Positions 45,997 to 55,175 are shown, counted from the first letter of the stretch. The stretch is DNA of 64,000 nucleotides from Haloactinopolyspora alba (GCF_003014555.1 NZ_PYGE01000002.1:457701-521700), one strand, 5' to 3'. Made by a program: numbers and translations. Notes: generated by a model from the letters alone, not told the origin.

Positions 45997-46183
45997 CACC
46001 GAACCTCCGTCGTCATCACCGAGCCTGCAGCATCCGTCGTCCCGGCACCCGCGCCGACCAGCGCTCGCGGACCTGCACGCATGGTCTTCGCAGCGGACGG
46101 GAAGTAGTGCCGCAGGAGATCCCTCGTGGCTCGTGTGACTCGATGAGGCACCGAGGGGTGGCGTGCGAGGGAGGCCGGAACGG

Positions 46184-47596
46184 ATGATTCCTGCTGGTCA
46201 CTACGTCCGCGACGTGCTCGCGGTGGTGTTCTTGCTGACGGCGCTGGGCACCGGATGGGACACCGGGCAGGCTGCCGGGCCCGACGCGCTCGTCCCGGTC
46301 ACGTTGCTGTCGATCATCTCGCTGGCGCTGCCGTACCTGAGCATGGCGTCGGTGCTGCCGCGGGGCCTCACACCCGGCCGGATCCAGCACGTCCGGCTGC
46401 TCGCGAACGCGCCGTACATGGTCGTCGTGGTGGTCAGTCTCGTGCACGCCTACGGGGGCGCGAGCGGCGCGGCCGAGGTCGGCGCCGGGCGCGGTGTCGG
46501 CATCGGCGTCGTGTTCGGCCTCGTCGGCGTCACCTTGGCGGCGCAGGGTCGTGAGGTCGAGCTCCGCGCGGGTGCCCGAGGTGTGCTGTGGACGGTCGTC
46601 ACCGCCATGCTGGCCGGGCTCGGCGTCGTGCTCGCGGTCGTCAGTGCCGTGCTGTACGTCGTCGAGTTCGCCGGTGAGGCGGGCTGGGGCGAGGGCACAG
46701 TATTCGCCGTGGACATGATCCTGTTCGCCGGCATGCCGGTGCTCGCGGTGCGCGGGCTGGTCCGCGGCGACGCCGTGTGGCGCGACGTCGCCATGGTTCT
46801 CGGCGCGGCCGGGTTGCTGGCGGCGCTCTGGGCACAGGGCGCCGGCGAGACGATGCAAGATGCGTGGTCGTTGCGCCTGTCCGGCCCTCAGGTGCTGCTC
46901 TGGCCGGCGATCGGGGCGGCGGCAGCGGCCCCCGGGATCGTAGCCACGACCCGTGCCGCCGGGGTGCGCTGGATCAACCTCGTCAGCCGCCTGTTCCAGG
47001 TGGTGACCCTGGTCGCGCTCGCCGCCATCCTGATCCACGGGTTCCGGATCGTGGACGACCCGGACGCCCGCGGTGTGTACCTGGCCGGGGTCGTGCTGTC
47101 GCTGCTCGCTCTCGTGACGGCGACGCTCGGCCGGAACGCCCTGGTGAGAGACGCCACCGCGGGCCGGCCCGCGGCCGTCGGCGCTGCTGCCGGACTGTTC
47201 GCGGTCGCGCTCGTCGAAATGGCGGTGCTCGGTATCTCCCAGTCGACGGTGATCCGCCTCGACATCGCGACGGTGCTGAGCGCGTGGCTCGTCGTGGCCG
47301 TCGTCGGGGTCGTCATGCTGACCGGTCCGGCTTCGGTGATCGCGGATCCCGAGGAAGCCGACGCTGCCGGGGAAGCCGACGCTGCCGGGGAAGCGGAGGA
47401 CCCGTCGTCCGGCCCGTCCACCGACGGGCCGCACGTTCGTGCCGAGGACGAGTCGATCTGGACGGTGAACGACCATGACGCGGGCACGGGAAACCTCCGG
47501 TCGTGGCGCGCCCGTGCCCAACCGCCGTGGCGCCCGGCCGAGGCGCCGCCGCCGGAACACGAGGCCGATCGGCAGGGACGCCGCGGACATCGGTGA
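46184..47596 (+). CDS. Polytopic membrane protein of unknown function
   Basis: A 470-residue protein with about eleven hydrophobic helices up to residue 385 and a hydrophilic C-terminal tail. GGGAGG lies about 8 nt before ATG 46184; an earlier GTG at 46163 overlaps that site. The tail contains an 18-bp DNA unit repeated twice (47354-47389) giving EADAAG repeats. No catalytic or transport signature is recognised. Its place between ligD-type and pfpI-type genes suggests a stress role. Confidence 0.65.
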   Translation: MIPAGHYVRDVLAVVFLLTALGTGWDTGQAAGPDALVPVTLLSIISLALPYLSMASVLPRGLTPGRIQHVRLLANAPYMVVVVVSLVHAYGGASGAAEVGAGRGVGIGVVFGLVGVTLAAQGREVELRAGARGVLWTVVTAMLAGLGVVLAVVSAVLYVVEFAGEAGWGEGTVFAVDMILFAGMPVLAVRGLVRGDAVWRDVAMVLGAAGLLAALWAQGAGETMQDAWSLRLSGPQVLLWPAIGAAAAAPGIVATTRAAGVRWINLVSRLFQVVTLVALAAILIHGFRIVDDPDARGVYLAGVVLSLLALVTATLGRNALVRDATAGRPAAVGAAAGLFAVALVEMAVLGISQSTVIRLDIATVLSAWLVVAVVGVVMLTGPASVIADPEEADAAGEADAAGEAEDPSSGPSTDGPHVRAEDESIWTVNDHDAGTGNLRSWRARAQPPWRPAEAPPPEHEADRQGRRGHR

Positions 47597-47607
47597 TCCG
47601 TGCGCCG

Positions 47608-48198
47608 TCACCCGCTTCCCGGGGCGCTCGCGCCTTCCGGGCGGACCGGGTGCACACCCTCGGCGATCTCCTCCACCATCTTGGCGCAGAAGGCGGGCAG
47701 GTCGTCCGGTGTGCGGCTGGTGACGAGGCCGCGGTCGGTGTGCACCTCCTCGTCGACCCAGGTGCCCCCGGCGTTGCGGATATCCGTCTGCAGGCTGGGA
47801 TACGAGGTCAGCGTCCGGCCGCGGAGCACGTCGGCCTCGACGAGGGTCCACGGCGCGTGGCAGATCGCGGCGACCGGCTTGCCCGCGTCGACGAACGACC
47901 GCGCGAAGTTCACGGCGGCGGCGTTCATCCGCAGGTTGTCCGGGTTGGCCACCCCGCCCGGCAGCAGCAGGGCGTCGTAGTCGTCCGGATCGGCATCGCT
48001 CACCTGCTGGTCCACGGTGAACGTGTCGGCCTTGTCGAGATGGTTCATCGCCTGCACCGGGCCGCTGTCCGGTGCGACGAGCCGGAGCTGACCGCCGGCC
48101 TCGCGGATCGCCTTCCACGGTTCGGTGAGCTCGACCTGCTCGATGCCCTCGTTGGCGACCAGAACCGCGACCCGCCGGTCGTCGATGCGCGGAGTCAT
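47608..48198 (-). CDS. PfpI/DJ-1-family protein
   Basis: A 196-residue type 1 glutamine-amidotransferase-fold protein of the PfpI/YhbO group. The nucleophile elbow is AICHAPW with its Cys, and LLLPGGVANPDNLR forms the preceding Gly loop. Homologues protect against oxidative and carbonyl stress; claims of protease or deglycase activity in the family are debated. ATG 48198 has GAGGGA upstream. A sigma-B-type promoter lies 52 nt before the start. Confidence 0.88.
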   Translation of the reverse strand: MTPRIDDRRVAVLVANEGIEQVELTEPWKAIREAGGQLRLVAPDSGPVQAMNHLDKADTFTVDQQVSDADPDDYDALLLPGGVANPDNLRMNAAAVNFARSFVDAGKPVAAICHAPWTLVEADVLRGRTLTSYPSLQTDIRNAGGTWVDEEVHTDRGLVTSRTPDDLPAFCAKMVEEIAEGVHPVRPEGASAPGSG

Positions 48199-48250
48199 GG
48201 TGCGTCCCTCACTTTCACGTTCACGTCACTCGTGCTGTCTGTTCTCGCCG

Positions 48251-48276
48251 GTACCCCCGTCGTGGCCTGCCGAATC
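48251..48276 (-). promoter_or_regulatory. Sigma-B-type promoter for the pfpI-like gene
   Basis: On the minus strand GATT (48276-48273), 16 nt, then GGGTAC (48256-48251). Confidence 0.5.
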
Positions 48277-48354
48277 ACTCGTCCGGCCCGGTGGCTCGCC
48301 GGAGTCGCCGCAGATGCGCCACGGTTCGTGTGATCGTTCGGCTGCGGGCGGGCA

Positions 48355-48379
48355 GAGTCCGGCGGTGGAATTCGGGTAA
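48355..48379 (+). promoter_or_regulatory. Sigma-B-type promoter for the complex I-like operon
   Basis: GAGT (48355-48358), 15 nt, GGGTAA (48374-48379). Transcription would begin near 48386, which rules out a GTG start at 48385 for nuoA and fits the CTG at 48439. Confidence 0.45.
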
Positions 48380-48438
48380 CCGACGTGCTGAGCCCGTCTG
48401 CCGGGTCGGGCGACGTCGATCGAGAAAGGAGCCCACCA

Positions 48439-48780
48439 CTGACCGCCGTCGTGCTGCTTTCCGCCGCGGCGCTGGCGTTCGTCATCGGGTTGTACGGTGC
48501 GTCCGCCGCGCTGCGCATCGCCCGTCGCCCGGAGGCGGTGCTGCCGTTCGAGTCGGGACGGCTCCCGCAGCAGCACGCGGTCTCGCGCTATCACGCCCGC
48601 TGGTACGCGGTGACGCTGCTCTTCGTGGCCTTCGACATGGAGATGGTGTTCATGTACCCGTGGGCGGTCGTCGTCGCGGACCTGGGCGCCTCGGCGGTCG
48701 TGGAGATGTTCGGCTTTCTTGCCGTGCTGTTCGTCGGCGTGACCTACGTGTGGCGGGAGGGCGCGTTGCGATGGACGTGA
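48439..48780 (+). CDS. nuoA: NuoA-like complex I subunit
   Basis: A 113-residue three-helix membrane protein with the NuoA core FDMEMVFMYPWA and ALRIARRPEAVLPFESG loop. AAAGGAG (48425-48431) lies 7 nt before a CTG at 48439, which I take as the start; the alternative GTG 48385 has no ribosome site and sits at the predicted transcription start. In full complex I NuoA borders the quinone cavity with NuoH and NuoJ. First gene of the eight-gene operon. Its end overlaps the next gene by 10 nt. Confidence 0.85.
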   Translation: MTAVVLLSAAALAFVIGLYGASAALRIARRPEAVLPFESGRLPQQHAVSRYHARWYAVTLLFVAFDMEMVFMYPWAVVVADLGASAVVEMFGFLAVLFVGVTYVWREGALRWT

Positions 48781-49931
48781 GACGTCGCCTGACACGGTGG
48801 GCGCTGGCCCGGCCGCACGTGCTGCTCGTGTCGCCGGGCCCTCGTGCGCTGCGCTGGGCGGCCGAGGCCGAGCTCGACCGGCGGTCCTGGCCGGAGGCGG
48901 GGTCGCCGGCGGACGCCGACGTCGTCCTGGTCGCCGGCGAACCCGGACCGTCGACGTCCGCGGCCGTCGACGTGCTGATGTCACAACTACCGCGGCCGCG
49001 GGTCCGGATCGACGTCGACCGTGCCGACGACGTCGGCCGGCGTCTGGACGGCGTCGTCGCGGCGCTCGCCGACGTGTCCGGACAGCTCGCCGAGCCGTCC
49101 GGCGATCCGCAGGCACTGCTGCGGCTGGGTGAACCGTCCGAGGCCGGAGGTCAGGGCGATCACGGCGGGCACGGGGACGTCAGTGAGCACGGGGACGACG
49201 GCGGGCACGGGGATCACGGCGGGCACGGGGATCACGGCGGGCACGGGGAGCACGCGCATCACGGGGGTGAGGTGGCGGGCCTGCCGATGGCGGGCACCGC
49301 CCCGGACCGGGACGGGCTGGAGCTGGACTCGTTGCGGGTGTCGCTCGGCCCGGTGCTGCCCGCATGGCCCACGGGGCTCGTGCTGAGCGGCACGATGCAG
49401 GGCGACGTGCTGACCGGTGCGCGGCTCCGGTGGATCGACGGTGACCGGGCGCCGCCTCCGAGTCCGGACGACGGTCGGCCGGACGACGGTCGTCCGGACG
49501 TCGTCGCGCTGGACGCGCTGGCCCGATTCCTGCGGGTGGCCGGCTGGCCGGTCGCGGCGCGGCGCGCACGCGCCGCCAGGCATGCCCTGTTGTCCGCCGA
49601 CGAGGAGTCGGTGCGGAGGGGACGGGCCGCAGCCGCGCGGGTCACGCGCACCGTGCGGCGATCGCGCTTCCTGCGCTGGTCCGTTCGCGGGATCGGCGAC
49701 ACGCACGGTACGGCCGGCGACGGGATCCCGGCCGGTGACGTGCTCGACCGGGCGTACCGCTGGTGTGCCGTCGCGGGCGGCGGCCTGCCTGTGGCGTCGG
49801 CCCCGGCCGACCTCGGCGCGCTCGCCGGCATGGTCGAGGGACAGGAGCTGGCGGCCGCGCGGCTGATCGTGGCGAGTGTCGATCTGGACGGCGCGGCCGT
49901 GGGCGCCGAGTACGGGCGGGCCCATGACTGA
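48771..49931 (+). CDS. Degenerate NuoB/NuoD-like His-rich protein of the complex I-like operon
   Basis: A 386-residue soluble protein in the place where nuoB-nuoC-nuoD normally lie. Residues 1-80 recall NuoB (ADADVVLVAGEPGPSTSAAV then MSQLPRPRVRIDV, like the NuoB VVAGT...QMPxPKWVI stretch) but have none of the N2-cluster cysteines. Residues about 125-165 form a His-Gly-Asp repeat. After it LRVSLGPVLPAWPTGLVL recalls the NuoD LGPQHPAxHG entry with the His residues lost. I infer a cluster-free scaffold or regulator, possibly metal-binding. ATG 48771 overlaps nuoA; the end overlaps nuoH by 8 nt. Not resolvable without a profile search. Confidence 0.6.
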   Translation: MDVRRRLTRWALARPHVLLVSPGPRALRWAAEAELDRRSWPEAGSPADADVVLVAGEPGPSTSAAVDVLMSQLPRPRVRIDVDRADDVGRRLDGVVAALADVSGQLAEPSGDPQALLRLGEPSEAGGQGDHGGHGDVSEHGDDGGHGDHGGHGDHGGHGEHAHHGGEVAGLPMAGTAPDRDGLELDSLRVSLGPVLPAWPTGLVLSGTMQGDVLTGARLRWIDGDRAPPPSPDDGRPDDGRPDVVALDALARFLRVAGWPVAARRARAARHALLSADEESVRRGRAAAARVTRTVRRSRFLRWSVRGIGDTHGTAGDGIPAGDVLDRAYRWCAVAGGGLPVASAPADLGALAGMVEGQELAAARLIVASVDLDGAAVGAEYGRAHD

Positions 49932-50868
49932 CAGCGTGACGTCGTCGGCGGCGGCCTGGGGAGTGCTGCCCGCGGTCGTGGTGGTGGCACTCGTCGCCGT
50001 CGCGCTGGGCGCGTTGTTCGTGGTGGTCGACCGCGTGGCGGTCACCGGCGTCCGCGGCGCGCTCGGTGCCCCGGTGGTCGAGGCCGGCCGCCTGCTCGTG
50101 CAGCAGCGCCGGGTGACACCGGCGCCGGACCGGTTGCTGTGGCGGCTGGCGAGTGCCGCCGTGCTGGTGCTGGCGATGCTGTCGATGGCCGTGGTCCCGG
50201 TCGCCGGGCGCACGCTGTGGTCGACGACCGCGGATCTCGTCTGGTTCAACGCCATGGAGGCGTTGATGTGGGCGGCGGTGTGGCTGCTCGGCTGGGGGCC
50301 CAACGCCGTGCACTCGCTGGTGGGCGGCTACCGGTTCCTGGCTCAGGGGCTGGCCTACGAGCTGCCGCTGATGTTCGCCTTGATCACCGCCGGGCTCGGC
50401 GCGGGGACGTTGCGCACCACCGGTGTGGTCGCGGCGCAACGCGAGCTGTGGTTCGTGGTGACGATGCCGGCCGCGTTTGTCGTGTTCCTCGCGAGCGCCG
50501 CCGCGTTCGCGTTCTGGGGGCCGTTCTCCGCGCCGGCCGGGGACGACATCGCCGGCGGCGTCGTCTCCGAGCTGTCGGGCGTGGAGCGGCTGCTGGTCGA
50601 GGCGGGCCGGGCGGTCTTTCTCGGGGTTTCGGCGGCGATGGCCGTGGCGTTGTTCCTCGGCGGCGGCGCCGGTCCGTGGCTGCCGGACTGGTCGTGGCAG
50701 CTGCTGAAGACCGTCCTGGTCATGCTCGTCTTGGTCGCGGCCGGACGCCGGGTTCCGACGTTGCGCCCGGACCGCTACGTCGAGGTGGGGTGGATGGTCC
50801 TCGTCCCCGTCACGCTGGTTCAGGCGCTGGTCGTCGCGCTTTTGGTGCTGTCCGGGTGGTACGCGTGA
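49924..50868 (+). CDS. nuoH: NuoH-like complex I subunit
   Basis: A 314-residue membrane protein with about eight helices. The quinone-site loop AYELPLMFALITAG matches the SYE(I/V)PL motif of NuoH. The acidic loop that reads FDLPEAE in standard NuoH is replaced by sequence near APAGDDIAGG, so the quinone chamber seems altered. It begins inside the end of the preceding gene. In complex I NuoH anchors the hydrophilic arm, which has no genes in this operon. Confidence 0.8.
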   Translation: MTDSVTSSAAAWGVLPAVVVVALVAVALGALFVVVDRVAVTGVRGALGAPVVEAGRLLVQQRRVTPAPDRLLWRLASAAVLVLAMLSMAVVPVAGRTLWSTTADLVWFNAMEALMWAAVWLLGWGPNAVHSLVGGYRFLAQGLAYELPLMFALITAGLGAGTLRTTGVVAAQRELWFVVTMPAAFVVFLASAAAFAFWGPFSAPAGDDIAGGVVSELSGVERLLVEAGRAVFLGVSAAMAVALFLGGGAGPWLPDWSWQLLKTVLVMLVLVAAGRRVPTLRPDRYVEVGWMVLVPVTLVQALVVALLVLSGWYA

Positions 50869-50887
50869 GCGCACGGGAGGTGTTGCG

Positions 50888-51451
50888 ATGCTGACCGACG
50901 TCGCGGTGGTGACGCTGGGGGTGCTGGCGGTGGCGGCCGGCGCCGCGGTGTTCGTCGTCGACTCGATGGCCCGGGCGACGTTCGCGCTGCTGGCGTCGTT
51001 CCTCGCGGCCGCGGGCATGCTGCTCGCGCTCGATCTGGTCTACGTGGCCGTGGTGACGGCGCTGATGATGACGATCGAGATGGTCGTGATGGCCGTGTTC
51101 ATGATCATGTTCATGATGAACCCTGCGGGCCTGATGCCGATGACCATGGTGCACAACGTTCGCGGCTCCGTGGTCGTCGGCGCCGGTGTCTTCGCCGTCC
51201 TCACCACCGGTATCTGGACGATCGACTGGCCGGAGCGCGACGGTCGGCGCCCGGCCGACGCCACCCGCCAGCTCGGCGAGACGATCATGGGCGGGCACAT
51301 GCTGGTGATGCTGGTCGTCGGGATCGCACTGTTCGCCACCATCATCTCCGGAACGGTGCTGGCGACCCACCGCGGCCGCTACGACCGGTTCGGTCCCGAG
51401 CTGGACGGCGAGCGGCCGGACGACCCGGTGCCGGGAGGGCTGCCGCGATGA
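50888..51451 (+). CDS. nuoJ: NuoJ-like complex I subunit
   Basis: A 187-residue protein with five predicted helices. The third helix region (MMTIEMVVMAVFMIMFMMNP) lies where NuoJ has its conserved YAGAxMVLFxFVxMM segment, with a Glu in place of polar/aromatic residues. GGGAGG lies 7 nt before the ATG. It overlaps nuoK by ATGA. NuoJ and NuoK form the E-channel that links the quinone site to the pumps. Confidence 0.82.
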   Translation: MLTDVAVVTLGVLAVAAGAAVFVVDSMARATFALLASFLAAAGMLLALDLVYVAVVTALMMTIEMVVMAVFMIMFMMNPAGLMPMTMVHNVRGSVVVGAGVFAVLTTGIWTIDWPERDGRRPADATRQLGETIMGGHMLVMLVVGIALFATIISGTVLATHRGRYDRFGPELDGERPDDPVPGGLPR

Positions 51452-51753
51452 CGCTCGAGATCGTGCTGACCGTGGCCGCGGCGCTGATCGGCGTGGGCCT
51501 GTTCGGCGCGCTGTCCCAGCAGTCGATCGTAATGGTGATGATGGGTCTGGAGCTCGTCGTCAACGGCGTGCTGCTGGCCGGCGGCGCCGCGTGGTACTTC
51601 CTGACCCCGGCCCTGCCGGACGCGCAGATGCTGATCGTGGTCGCGCTCGTGGTGATGGCGGTCGAGATGGTCATGGGCTTCGCCGCGACCATCGCGATCT
51701 ACCGTGCCCGGCAGGTGGACATGGTGGACATGGCCGAGGACCTGAACGGATGA
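51448..51753 (+). CDS. nuoK: NuoK-like complex I subunit
   Basis: A 101-residue three-helix protein. Both functional glutamates of NuoK are conserved, in MMGLELVVNG (E36 of E. coli) and MAVEMVMGF (E72). It is homologous to MrpC of sodium/proton antiporters, but the neighbours favour complex I. ATGA overlaps join it to nuoJ and nuoL. Confidence 0.9.
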   Translation: MTLEIVLTVAAALIGVGLFGALSQQSIVMVMMGLELVVNGVLLAGGAAWYFLTPALPDAQMLIVVALVVMAVEMVMGFAATIAIYRARQVDMVDMAEDLNG

Positions 51754-53621
51754 CCGCCGACGTCCCCGCCGTGGCGCTGGCCTGCCTGGTCCTGCTGCCC
51801 GCTGTCGCGGGTCCGCTCCTGCTGATCGCCGGGCGCCGGGCCGATCGGGCGGCCGGAGCCATGGCCACGGTGGTCGCGGCGGTGTCGGTGGCGCTGGCCG
51901 TCGCGGTTGCGGTGAGCCGGCCGGAGGTGTCGGCGCCGTTCCTCGGCACCGTCGACGGCGGCGCGCTGGCACTGGCCGTGGACGGGCTGTCCGCCGTGCT
52001 CGTCGTGACCGTCTCCGTCGTCAGCCTCGCCGTGGTCGTGTTCGCGGTGGTGGACCTGCCGCCCGACGCCGCGCGTGCCCGGTTCTTCGGACACCTGCTG
52101 TTGTTCGTCGCGGCGATGCTGGCGACGGTCACCGCGACGACGCTGCCGGCGCTGCTGCTGGCCTGGGAGGTCATGGGCGCGACGTCATACGCGCTGATCG
52201 GCTACCGGTGGGAGGTGCCCGGCAAGCTCTCGGCGGGCACGACCGCGTTCGTGACGACCCGAGCGGGCGATCTCGGCCTGTACGTCGCCGCCGGAGCCGT
52301 GTTCGCCGGCACCGGCACGCTGGAGCTCTCGGGTTGGGCTGCGGCGGGCGGCTGGCAGCACGTCGCCGCGGGTGCCGGCTGGCAGCACGTGGCGGCGGCG
52401 GGAATCCTGGTCGCTGCGCTGGGCAAGTCGGCGCAGCTGCCGTTCTCCGGCTGGCTGTCGGCGGCGATGGAGGGCCCCAGCCCGGTCAGCGCGCTGCTGC
52501 ATTCGGCGACCATGGTCGCCGCGGGCGGCTACCTGCTGTTGCGGACCATGCCGCTGCTGGAGGCGTCCGGGTGGGCGGCCACGACCGCGGCCTGGGTGGG
52601 TGCGGCGACGGCGCTGGTGCTCGGTGCGGTGGCGTGTGCGCAGACCGACATCAAGCAGCTGCTCGCGGCGAGCACGTCGGCTCAGATCGGCTTCGTGGTG
52701 CTGGCCGCGGGCGTGGGCGCCGGCACCGGCGGCACGGGGCATCTGGTGGCGCACGCGGCGGTGAAGGCGGGGCTGTTCGTGGCCGCCGGAGCGTGGCTGA
52801 CGTCGCTGGGCACGCAGCAGCTGTCCGGGCTGCGCGGCGTGGCACGGCGACATCCAGGTATGGGGGTGCCGGCCGCCGTGGCCGCTCTGGCGCTCGCCGG
52901 CGTGCCTCCGCTGGCGCTGTGGGCGTCGAAGGACGAGGTGCTCGCCGGGGCGGGCGGCGGGTTGCGGGTCGCTGGCCTGGCCGCGGCGGCCGTGTCGGCG
53001 GTGTACGCGGGCCGCGTGCTCGGTGTCGTGTTCGCCCGCCCGGCGCCGGACGCGGGCGTGGCGCGGCCGCGACGTGTGCCGGGGCCGGCGGTGGCCGTCG
53101 CCGGCGCGCTGGCGGCCGCGGCGGCGGGCCTCGGTGTCCTCGCCGTGCCGGGTGTGGCACACGCTCTCGAGGACGTCGTCAGCCTGGGCGGCCAGCCGTC
53201 ACCCGGCGCCGCGGATCTGGTGCTGTCGGGTGGTCTCGCCGTCGCGGTCCTGGCCGCCACGTTGGCGTGGCCCGAAGCGGTCGCCAGGTCGACGCGTACG
53301 GTGCTGGCGCCGTGGGCCGGCCTCCGGTGGCTGCTGTCACCGCGCCCGGTGCTGGCGGCGGCCCGGGTCGCGGCCCGGATCGACGACCGGGTCATCGACC
53401 GCGCGGTGCTGAGCGTCCCGGCTGGGCTACGCCGGCTGGCGGCCGGGGTGGCGCGCGCCGACGACGGCGGGGTCGATCGAGCCGTCCGCACCGCCGCGGC
53501 GGCGATCCGGCGCGCCGGTGACGCGGCCCGGCGCCCGCAGACCGGCCTGGTGCACCAGTACTACGCACAGGCGGTCGTCGGCCTCGGCGTCCTGCTCGTC
53601 CTGCTGCTGGTGGTGAGGTGA
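51750..53621 (+). CDS. nuoL: NuoL-like antiporter subunit
   Basis: A 623-residue proton-translocating subunit with about 14-16 helices. The conserved TM5 Glu is present (LAWEVMGATSYALIGY), as are the TM7 Lys (LGKSAQLPFSGWLSAAMEGPSP) with nearby His (LLHSATMVAAGGY) and the TM8 Lys (AHAAVKAGLF). A short duplication (GWQHVAAGAGWQHVAAAG, about 52351-52404) precedes TM7. The C-terminal long helix and last transmembrane helix are recognisable. ATGA overlap with nuoK. Confidence 0.92.
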   Translation: MTADVPAVALACLVLLPAVAGPLLLIAGRRADRAAGAMATVVAAVSVALAVAVAVSRPEVSAPFLGTVDGGALALAVDGLSAVLVVTVSVVSLAVVVFAVVDLPPDAARARFFGHLLLFVAAMLATVTATTLPALLLAWEVMGATSYALIGYRWEVPGKLSAGTTAFVTTRAGDLGLYVAAGAVFAGTGTLELSGWAAAGGWQHVAAGAGWQHVAAAGILVAALGKSAQLPFSGWLSAAMEGPSPVSALLHSATMVAAGGYLLLRTMPLLEASGWAATTAAWVGAATALVLGAVACAQTDIKQLLAASTSAQIGFVVLAAGVGAGTGGTGHLVAHAAVKAGLFVAAGAWLTSLGTQQLSGLRGVARRHPGMGVPAAVAALALAGVPPLALWASKDEVLAGAGGGLRVAGLAAAAVSAVYAGRVLGVVFARPAPDAGVARPRRVPGPAVAVAGALAAAAAGLGVLAVPGVAHALEDVVSLGGQPSPGAADLVLSGGLAVAVLAATLAWPEAVARSTRTVLAPWAGLRWLLSPRPVLAAARVAARIDDRVIDRAVLSVPAGLRRLAAGVARADDGGVDRAVRTAAAAIRRAGDAARRPQTGLVHQYYAQAVVGLGVLLVLLLVVR

Positions 53622-53624
53622 TCC

Positions 53625-55175
53625 GTGCTGGTGTCCGTCGTCGTCCTGCTGCCGCTGGCCGTGGCCGTGCTGCTGGTGGCGGTCCGCACCGTGCCCGAAC
53701 GCGTCGCGTCCTGGGCGTGGGTGGTGACCTCCGCCGTCGACCTGGCGCTCGTCGGATGGATGTGGTGGCGGTTCGATCCGGCGGTGGACGCGTCCGCGCC
53801 GGGCGTCGCCGGCGGCGTGGACTTCGACGCGAAGGTCCGGTGGATCCCGTCGGTGGACGCGAGCTACCACGTCGGCGTCGACGGGATCTCGCTGCCGCTG
53901 ATCGCGATGAGTGGCGTGCTCTTCCTCGCGTGCGCCGTCTGGTCACTGCGCGAGCGGCACCGGCCGCGGACGTACGCTGCGCTGTTCCTGTTCCTGCAGA
54001 CGGCGTGCCTGGGTACGTTCGCCGCGCTCGACCTGATCCTGTTCTTCGTCTTCTTCGACCTGACCATCGTGGCGATGTACTTCGTGATCGCCGGCTGGGG
54101 GCACGGTGACCGTCGCCGCAGTGCGCTGAAGTTCTTCCTGTACACGTTCGTCGGCTCGCTAGCGCTGCTGGTCGGGTTCATCGGGCTGTTCCTGGGCTCG
54201 GACGAGCGCACGTTCGACATGGTGGCGCTGGCGTCGGACCCGCCGCTGCGCGACGACCCGGTGGCCGGCGGGCTGGTGCTGCTGGCTGTCGGAATCGGCC
54301 TGGCGGTCAAGACGCCGCTGTTCCCGTTCCACACCTGGCTTCCCGACGCGCACACGGACGCGCCCGCGGCGGGTTCGGCGATCCTGGCCGGGGTGCTGCT
54401 GAAACTCGGCACGTACGGGTTCGTGCGGATCGCGATGCCGATGCTGCCGGGGGCGTGGCGCGACTGGGCCGTGGTCGCGGTGGCCGCCGGCGTCGTCAGC
54501 GTCGTCTGGGGCGCCCTCGTGGCCCTGGCGCAGCAGGACTTCAAACGGATGGTCGCGTACACGTCGGTCAACCACATGGGTTACGTGCTGCTCGGTCTGG
54601 GCGCCGCCGGTCTCGTCGGGCACGCCGACGACGCCGCCCGCACCGTCGCCACCGTCGGCGCCGTCGTGCAGATGGTCAGTCACGGGCTGCTCACCGGTGC
54701 GCTGTTCCTGCTCGCCGGGGTGTTGTGGGCGCGGGGCGGCACCCACGCGTTCGGCCGGTGGGGCGGGCTGGCCCGCCCGGCCCCGCTGTTCGCCGGGTGT
54801 CTCGCCGTGGCCGCGTTCGGCTCGCTCGGGCTGCCGGGGCTGTCGGCGTTCATCGCCGAGTTCCAGATCTTCACCGGAGCGCTGCAGGCCGTTCCTGTGC
54901 CGACCGTGATCGCCGTGACCGGCATCCTGCTCACCGCTGGGCTGTTCCTGCTCGCCCTGCAGCGGCTGTTAACCGGTGACACGGCCGTGCCGCCGGGCGT
55001 ACAAGCAGACGTGCGGGGAGACGTGCCGGTCGACATGCGGGGGCGCGAGCTCGTCGCGGTCGTGCCGCTGCTGGTGTTGTCGCTGGTGATCGGCGTGTTG
55101 CCGTGGCTGCTGCTGGATGTCGTCGAGCCCGCCGCCGAACTCGTCGCCACCCTGCTCGCGCGGGGGACCGGATGA
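53625..55175 (+). CDS. nuoM: NuoM-like antiporter subunit
   Basis: A 516-residue subunit with about 13-14 helices. TM7 Lys is present in AVKTPLFPFHTWLPDAHTDAP and the TM8 Lys in LAGVLLKLGTYGF. The TM5 position that is Glu in E. coli NuoM (FFWEMMLVPMYF) is Asp here (FFDLTIVAMYF), a conservative but unusual change. GTG start 3 nt after nuoL. ATGA overlap with nuoN. Confidence 0.92.
   Translation: MLVSVVVLLPLAVAVLLVAVRTVPERVASWAWVVTSAVDLALVGWMWWRFDPAVDASAPGVAGGVDFDAKVRWIPSVDASYHVGVDGISLPLIAMSGVLFLACAVWSLRERHRPRTYAALFLFLQTACLGTFAALDLILFFVFFDLTIVAMYFVIAGWGHGDRRRSALKFFLYTFVGSLALLVGFIGLFLGSDERTFDMVALASDPPLRDDPVAGGLVLLAVGIGLAVKTPLFPFHTWLPDAHTDAPAAGSAILAGVLLKLGTYGFVRIAMPMLPGAWRDWAVVAVAAGVVSVVWGALVALAQQDFKRMVAYTSVNHMGYVLLGLGAAGLVGHADDAARTVATVGAVVQMVSHGLLTGALFLLAGVLWARGGTHAFGRWGGLARPAPLFAGCLAVAAFGSLGLPGLSAFIAEFQIFTGALQAVPVPTVIAVTGILLTAGLFLLALQRLLTGDTAVPPGVQADVRGDVPVDMRGRELVAVVPLLVLSLVIGVLPWLLLDVVEPAAELVATLLARGTG

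Noticed and set aside
46001..46183. Search for a sigma-B-type promoter before the LigD-type and 46184 genes
   Set aside because: Only a GGGAAG variant was found; no GGGTA element on either strand, so these genes are not listed among the sigma-B-type units.
47354..47389. Tandem 18-bp duplication in the 46184-47596 gene
   Set aside because: In-frame slippage giving EADAAG repeats in a disordered tail. No sign of a regulatory or mobile role.
49157..49266. Short tandem DNA units that might suggest a CRISPR-like array
   Set aside because: The units are 18 bp, in frame, without unique spacers, and code the His-Gly-Asp stretch of a protein.
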